NCBI GenBank assembly: GCA_934771475.1
Contig: CAKVMD010000007.1
Span: 1-60,277, forward strand
Direction: 5' to 3'
Source of the DNA: an uncultured Clostridia bacterium
GTDB lineage: Bacteria; Bacillota; Clostridia; Christensenellales; UBA1242
DNA length: 60,277 bases
Shown here: positions 53,350-60,277 of the stretch, one piece after another
Position numbering within the stretch: position 1 is the stretch's first letter
Layout: every line of letters begins with the position of its first letter
Notes under the pieces: generated by a model
The model's database searches: none
What the model was told of the DNA's origin: nothing
Seen by the model: the letters and a program-made list of their open reading frames with translations, nothing else
Translations under genes and position numbers: made by a program

Positions 53350-54045
53350 TTATCCTCTTTCGCTTTCATCTCGCAAAACATTTAACATATCTTGCATAGA
53401 GTGGATAAGATGTAAAGAGCCCTTCGTCATTTTGGGATTTTGTGCCAAATTGTCCGCTTCCCCAACATACAAAAGTTGTTGCATACAATTTATTCCGTCA
53501 AGCCCTCTATCTTCAAAAAATGCCATTTCTCTTAACATAAGTGATTTCGAAAGTGTTTCATGATGTGGGTTTGCGGTTTTTCCTTCTTCAATAAACATAA
53601 ATATATCATGTTTTAAAACTAGACTCTCTATTTTGCGGGTTTCAACAGCGTTAAAGCCTAGTTGTGGTAGAACTCGGTGAGCGATTCGCGCACTTGCTTC
53701 GTTGTGGTGAAAGAAACTGTCAATCATCTTTCCATTTTTCATTCTTCGCAAGTGGCATTGTGGCTTGCCTATATCGTGTAAAAACATTGTCATGGCAAGA
53801 GTCAACCTCTCTTTTTCTGGCAAGAAATGAGAAAGTTTATTAATTGCCTCAACCGTGTATAAAATATGGTCTAAAACATTATAGATATGCCATGGGTTGT
53901 TTTGTGGCATTTTGCAAGTTTCAAGTTCTGGCAATATTTTTGCAAGCCAATATTTAAAATTTGCATTTTGGCGACAAACATCATAAAATTCTTCGCGAGC
54001 GTCATCAGTTAATAAAATATTTTTAAGTATCTCTATATTATCCAT
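53350..54045 (-). CDS. HD-domain protein (tRNA nucleotidyltransferase-associated type)
   Basis: A 231-residue HD-superfamily hydrolase. Metal ligands are seen in NVLDHILYTVEAI (H), MFLHDIGKPQCH (HD) and FFHHNEASARIA (H). This arrangement is that of the HD domain found at the C-terminus of some CCA-adding enzymes, but the nucleotidyltransferase part is absent. The start at 54045 (MDNIEIL) has GGGAG. It is co-transcribed with the SDR gene. The substrate may be a cyclic or 2',3'-phosphate; inference. Confidence 0.78.
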   Translation of the reverse strand: MDNIEILKNILLTDDAREEFYDVCRQNANFKYWLAKILPELETCKMPQNNPWHIYNVLDHILYTVEAINKLSHFLPEKERLTLAMTMFLHDIGKPQCHLRRMKNGKMIDSFFHHNEASARIAHRVLPQLGFNAVETRKIESLVLKHDIFMFIEEGKTANPHHETLSKSLMLREMAFFEDRGLDGINCMQQLLYVGEADNLAQNPKMTKGSLHLIHSMQDMLNVLRDESERG

Positions 54046-54840
54046 TGTTTTCTCCCTATTAAACAAAAATAATTGCCTTACCTAAGTTAATCTTATCACA
54101 ACCAAAATGTTCTTGCAACCCATTTTAAAGGTTTAGTATAAAGAAATCTAAAAAGCAAAACACTTTTTGCCTAAAAACTCAAAATTCGGAGCCCTAATTT
54201 TTATATACGGAGCTTCTTTTTATATATTGTTATATTTAATATAATATATATATTCTAAAATAAGAGAAGTCGCTGGCAATCGGTTCACGGGGATATTCAT
54301 GGCAACTGATGTGAAGCCAAATTGAAAGAGCAAATCTATTTTATAGTGTGGTGGCGCGAATTTTGATAAGTTTACTGTGGGACGACTTGTTCCGGGGGCT
54401 CATTTCCAAATATTTAATTATGGTAGTTCTGTCTAGGGACAAACTTCAAAGCAAAACTGTTTGTGGTTAGAATTTCAAGATTGTAATAAACCTATTTAAG
54501 CAAATTTAATTTGTGAAATAATATATGCAAGGCTTTGAAGGATAAAAGAATTTGTTATAGTATACAGGTTTTGTTTATCCCGTTTTGAAAGCTTTTCTCT
54601 CTTTGAAAAGAAATTCACATTGCAAAATCCAAAAATTCTTCTCCAAGAACCCTAAAATTTTTGTCATTTTGATAAAATTTTAAAAATTTTTTGTCTTTTT
54701 AAATCATAAAAAATGCCCATAAATAAAGGAAAAAACGACATTTTTGACATTGAAAGCGCGAACACTAGGAAAGGTGTCGGCGAAAATTAAAAAAAATCTA
54801 AAAAAAGTTAAAAATTTTTTATTTTTTTTTGAAAAAAGTG
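54046..54840. other. AT-rich intergenic region with a possible structured RNA
   Basis: No protein gene found. An island of higher GC (54262-54400) can fold: AAGTCG (54267-54272) pairs with CGACTT (54383-54388), enclosing GGTTCAC / GTGAAGCC (54282-54318, one bulge). It follows an AT-rich promoter-like stretch (TTGTTA...TATATT). No known RNA family was recognised and there is no T-run terminator. Confidence 0.35.
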
Positions 54841-54870
54841 TTGACATTATTCTAGCACATGTGATATTAT
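54790..54870 (+). promoter_or_regulatory. 23S rRNA promoter with UP-like A/T tracts
   Basis: TTGACA (54841-54846), 18-bp spacer, TATTAT (54865-54870), preceded by A- and T-tracts typical of UP elements. A strong hairpin (ATGTTCAC ... GTGAACAT, 54875-54913, with inner GGGC / GCCC) starts at the predicted transcription start. Confidence 0.75.
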
Positions 54871-54915
54871 ACTCATGTTCACCTGAACGGGGCTGGTTGC
54901 CCAAAGTGAACATAG

Positions 54916-54938
54916 AACCTTGACAACTACATAATACA
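54916..54938 (+). other. 23S processing stem, 5' arm
   Basis: This arm is complementary, with one mismatch, to 58110-58132 downstream of 23S. Together they form the long stem cut by RNase III to release pre-23S. Confidence 0.8.
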
Positions 54939-55150
54939 AAGTTTTACAGAATGTAAAACGAGCAAACAAATATTCAATTATTATGCTTATTATCGAGTAA
55001 CGAAAAGTTATATCATAACAGTGTAATACGAATATCTTTGCAATAATTCAATTTACGTCGAGTAAATGAATAACAAGAAAATGTGAGTCTTAATTTTAAA
55101 ATTTAAGATTAGCGAAAATGCTAAGATTATCCAATTCATTTTTTAATAAA

Positions 55151-58089
<2,939 letters not shown>

Positions 58090-58109
58090 CGGAAAACTTA
58101 GCAATTTAA

Positions 58110-58132
58110 TGTATTATGTAGTTGTCAGGGTT
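58110..58132 (+). other. 23S processing stem, 3' arm
   Basis: Partner of 54916-54938 (see there). The 5S promoter starts 28 bases further on. Confidence 0.8.
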
Positions 58133-58159
58133 TTATTCAACCAGATTTGATTAAAACAC

Positions 58160-58188
58160 TTGACAAAATGTTGTTGAGAGGTTATAAT
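58160..58188 (+). promoter_or_regulatory. Separate 5S rRNA promoter
   Basis: TTGACA (58160-58165), exactly 17 bp, TATAAT (58183-58188): a perfect consensus in the 23S-5S spacer, outside the 23S processing stem. The start would be near 58195, about 42 bases before 5S. Confidence 0.8.
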
Positions 58189-58236
58189 CAATTTATAATT
58201 TCAGTAATTCCAAGTTAAACTTGTAATTATACCATA

Positions 58237-58352
58237 TCCAGTGGCGATAGCGAAAAGGATCCACCTGTTTACATACCGAACACAGAAGTTAAGCTTTTCA
58301 TCGTCGAAAATACTTGGCTGGTAACGGCCCGGGAAGATAGAAAACTGCTGGA
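58237..58352 (+). rRNA. rrf: 5S ribosomal RNA
   Basis: 116 nt. Terminal stem TCCAGTGG / ACTGCTGGA, the loop region CCTGTTTACATACCGAACACA-type core with GAAGTTAAGC, and GGTAACGGCCCGGG helix are all present. Followed by a terminator. Confidence 0.95.
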
Positions 58353-58484
58353 TTATCATCAAAGTAGGCGCAAGAGCCTGCTTTTTTGTTTTATATAGAT
58401 TTTTTTCTTAATATCGAATTGCAGTTTTCTTGCAAAGGCAAGAATTGCCTTTGCGTCCCTTTGCAAGGGACTCTTCCCGGGCTT
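58340..58484 (+). repeat. Direct repeat copy 1 (5S tail, terminator, downstream)
   Basis: About 145 bp starting in the last 13 bases of 5S and running past the terminator to CTTCCCGGGCTT. Nearly identical to 58608-58753. Confidence 0.85.
58364..58387 (+). terminator. 5S terminator
   Basis: Stem GTAGGC / GCCTGC with loop GCAAGA and T6. An identical copy is at 58632-58655. Confidence 0.85.
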
Positions 58485-58607
58485 GCTAACAAAAAGGTCG
58501 TTGTTTCATCAAAAGGGTACATACTGACATACGCCCCGGCAAGATATTGTTGCTTTTATAGAGCCTCAAATTGTTGGCAACAATGCGAAAAGCGATGCTT
58601 TTCTAAT

Positions 58608-58753
58608 GAAAACTGCTGGATTATCATTAAAGTAGGCGCAAGAGCCTGCTTTTTTGTTTTATATAGATTTTTTTCTTAATATCGAATTGCAGTTTTCTTG
58701 CAAAGGCAAATTCTTGCCTTTGCGTCCCTTTATGAGGGACTCTTCCCGGGCTT
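58608..58753 (+). repeat. Direct repeat copy 2 (orphan 5S tail and terminator)
   Basis: Repeats copy 1 with a few differences, including the 5S 3' tail but not the rest of 5S. It looks like a remnant of a second 5S or a recombination scar. Confidence 0.85.
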
Positions 58754-58924
58754 ATCAGCAAGAAGATGAGGTATATTTCATGTGGCTCGGCAAATGAGTT
58801 AGCCTAAGGAATGGAGCGGTGTGGTAACGAGGCGTATTCGGCAAAAGGGTCGCCCCACAAGAAGGGAATGAGGCTAAAGCCCGCTTTAAAGATGTCTTTT
58901 GTTCGCTCAATGGGGAATTTTCGC

Positions 58925-59216
58925 TGATGTCAAAAAGGCCGAAAAGGCTTTGTATGAAGCGTGCGTGAAAGATGCAAAAGAGCAAGCTGAAACAATCGCG
59001 AAAGCAAGTGGCCTTAAACTTACAAAATGTGAAAAGGTAAGTTGTATGCCATTTGAAAATGCCTTTATATCTGCAACAAAGTTTGATGGTTACGCACAAA
59101 TGGAAGGAGCAAAAAAATATAGTTTAGGTACTGCAAGCCAGTCAATACAAAACACTTTCGTTCCCGAGGATATCAAAGTTGCAAACTCTTTATATGTAAT
59201 TTGGCGCGCTGAATAA
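58925..59216 (+). pseudogene. SIMPL-domain protein, N-terminus missing
   Basis: About 96 residues match the C-terminal half of SIMPL (DUF541) proteins: KKAEKALYEACVKDAKEQAETIAKASGLKL followed by the closing strands (FVPEDIKVANSLYVIWRAE). The usual signal peptide and first half of about 110 residues are absent, and the sequence to the left derives from rRNA-flank repeats. A nearby ATG (58899) has no ribosome site. It seems to be cut by the rearrangement that duplicated the 5S tail. Confidence 0.65.
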
Positions 59217-59318
59217 CATTTGAGCGCGAAATAACAAGGCCAGAAAATATTTGAGCGAAAACAACCCAAAAGTGGCGTAAAAATTATAAATGATCGTTTT
59301 ATAATGCTTTTTAAAACA

Positions 59319-59356
59319 AAAAACTCTCACCGCGTGATTAAAGTGAGAGTTTTTTG
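59319..59356. terminator. Bidirectional terminator
   Basis: Stem AAAACTCTCAC / GTGAGAGTTTT with T6 beyond. It sits between the SIMPL fragment (+) and the BspA-like gene (-). Confidence 0.9.
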
Positions 59357-59393
59357 TTTTTTATATTAAAAATGAGAAAGATTAATTATGCAA

Positions 59394-60277
59394 TTACGCC
59401 CTTGTCCAAGTGTAGAAAGAATAAGTGCTACAAAGCAAATTGGCGTTTGCACTTAAATCGGTGGCTGAAATGGTTGGCGTTGCGACCGAGGAACCATCAG
59501 CGCCTGAACCAGGTGTTACTGTCCACCCAGTTGTGATTTCAAATGTTGCAGAGTTAAGAGAGCCGCTGTATGCAAATGCCCATTCCCCAATGGTTGTAAC
59601 GCTGGCAGGAATATTGACGGTGGTAATGCTTTGGCAATTAACAAAAGCGTAAGATTCAATACTGGTTACACCGGAGGGGATATAAACAGAGGTGATTAAG
59701 GTATCGCTAAAAGCAGAACGAGCCAATTCTGTAACGGTGTAATTTATTCCGTTGTGCATTACTTTTGTAGGTATAACAAGCGCTCCGCTTGGTTTGTTGC
59801 TGGTATTTGCTGCTACCGAGGCTGTTTTGGCAGAGGTATTATAACTGAAAGAAAGTGTTGGATAAGCACTTTCATCTAGTGCTGGCTCGTCATTTGAAAG
59901 TTTAAGGGCAAGAGTAAAATCACCAGTTGCTGATTTGTTGAGGTTTTCTACTTGCATAGAGATTTCAAATGCTTTTGTTGAAGAGGCTGTAATTTCGGTT
60001 GCGCTAAATGCGCTAACTTCTGTTCCTGCAATTTTGCGAGTTATCTTCACATTGGTGGCTGAGATAGTGTCCTCAAAGTCAACCCATAAAGAGCGCTCTG
60101 CGCTTTTGTTGGTTACAGTAATGGTGAAGACAATATTGTTAGTATCTTGAACAAAGTCAAAAACTAAGTTTTTCCAAGAAGATGGACTTGTGAAAGAAGA
60201 AGTACTTGCGTCTAAGTGGATATCTTCAAGAGTGTTAGTTGTTTTGGTGCCAGTAATAGCCCCAGTAATATCAGCAT
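59394..60277 (-). CDS. BspA-like leucine-rich repeat surface protein, partial (runs off right edge)
   Basis: An open reverse frame enters from the right edge (about 294 residues seen, N-terminus missing). The first part is a beta-rich exported domain (LVFDFVQDTNNIVFTITVTN). From about residue 145 on come a strand with AKTASVAANTS, BspA-type repeats (SAFSDTLITSVYIPSGVTSIESYAF, written here in short) and a closing segment TTGW...SFYTWTRA before the stop. The closing segment and the strand AKTASV match both modules of the phage protein at 26455-27669. It is probably a cell-surface adhesin-type protein. Confidence 0.85.
   Translation of the reverse strand, partial: ADITGAITGTKTTNTLEDIHLDASTSSFTSPSSWKNLVFDFVQDTNNIVFTITVTNKSAERSLWVDFEDTISATNVKITRKIAGTEVSAFSATEITASSTKAFEISMQVENLNKSATGDFTLALKLSNDEPALDESAYPTLSFSYNTSAKTASVAANTSNKPSGALVIPTKVMHNGINYTVTELARSAFSDTLITSVYIPSGVTSIESYAFVNCQSITTVNIPASVTTIGEWAFAYSGSLNSATFEITTGWTVTPGSGADGSSVATPTISATDLSANANLLCSTYSFYTWTRA

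Noticed and set aside
54941..54959. Terminator before 23S
   Set aside because: GTTTTACA / TGTAAAAC is a stable hairpin but has no T-run and lies in the transcribed 23S leader.
58386..58679. 97-codon frame after 5S
   Set aside because: It consists of the direct repeat and terminator sequence; no ribosome site or protein-like composition.

Overview
The window is AT-rich and reads as the chromosome of a low-GC, Gram-positive-type anaerobe of the Bacillota (Clostridia), probably uncultured and host-associated. The signs are strong AGGAGG-type ribosome sites, TTGACA/TATAAT promoters with 17-bp spacers, a T-box riboswitch over tRNA synthetase genes, sporulation-lineage genes (yabP, yabQ, a stand-alone Spo0A C-terminal domain), and large surface proteins with InlB-like and BspA-like repeats. 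The exact taxon is inference.

Layout. 1-4.5 kb: a lipoprotein cut by the left edge, a SpoU-type RNA methyltransferase, a pectate-lyase-fold lipoprotein and a DUF1697 protein. 4.5-8.2 kb: a reverse-strand nucleic-acid maintenance group (broken flavodoxin, Ogt alkyltransferase, HD hydrolase, ASCH protein, UDG-superfamily protein) with a frameshifted small lipoprotein. 8.3-14.7 kb: a Spo0A_C protein with two small genes, then a 1409-residue repeat surface protein. 14.7-17.6 kb: a T-box with Asn specifier AAC driving aspS (archaeal type) and asnS, followed by an array of about 60-bp hairpin repeats and four phased DnaA boxes. 18.1-19.8 kb: an RluA pseudouridine synthase and yabP-yabQ-divIC-like.

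20.28-33.59 kb is the most notable region. A 13.26-kb element sits in tRNA-Asn(GTT) between 52-bp att repeats. It has a tyrosine integrase, an XRE repressor with a three-operator switch, small membrane proteins, two large membrane-anchored proteins, a Zot-like ATPase and an HUH rolling-circle Rep, and no terminase, portal, tail or conjugation set. I read it as an inovirus-like (filamentous) prophage. It carries a membrane-anchored BspA-type leucine-rich repeat protein whose module matches a host surface protein at the right edge of the window.

34.0-44.5 kb: a 3146-residue Fn3/GLUG-like lipoprotein and a second lipoprotein with a C-terminal membrane segment. 44.6-51.8 kb: one forward operon, typA - small membrane protein - dnaB - two envelope proteins - gltX. 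52-54 kb: reverse XRE regulator, and an HD protein with an SDR oxidoreductase. 54.8-58.4 kb: 23S and 5S rRNA, each with its own consensus promoter and no 16S next to them. After 5S come a duplicated 5S tail/terminator, an N-terminally truncated SIMPL protein and a BspA-like protein that runs off the right edge.

Genes that appear to act together: the T-box operon senses uncharged tRNA-Asn, and the tRNA-Asn gene in this same window is the phage attachment site. Integration separated that tRNA from its native terminator, and the phage brings a replacement.
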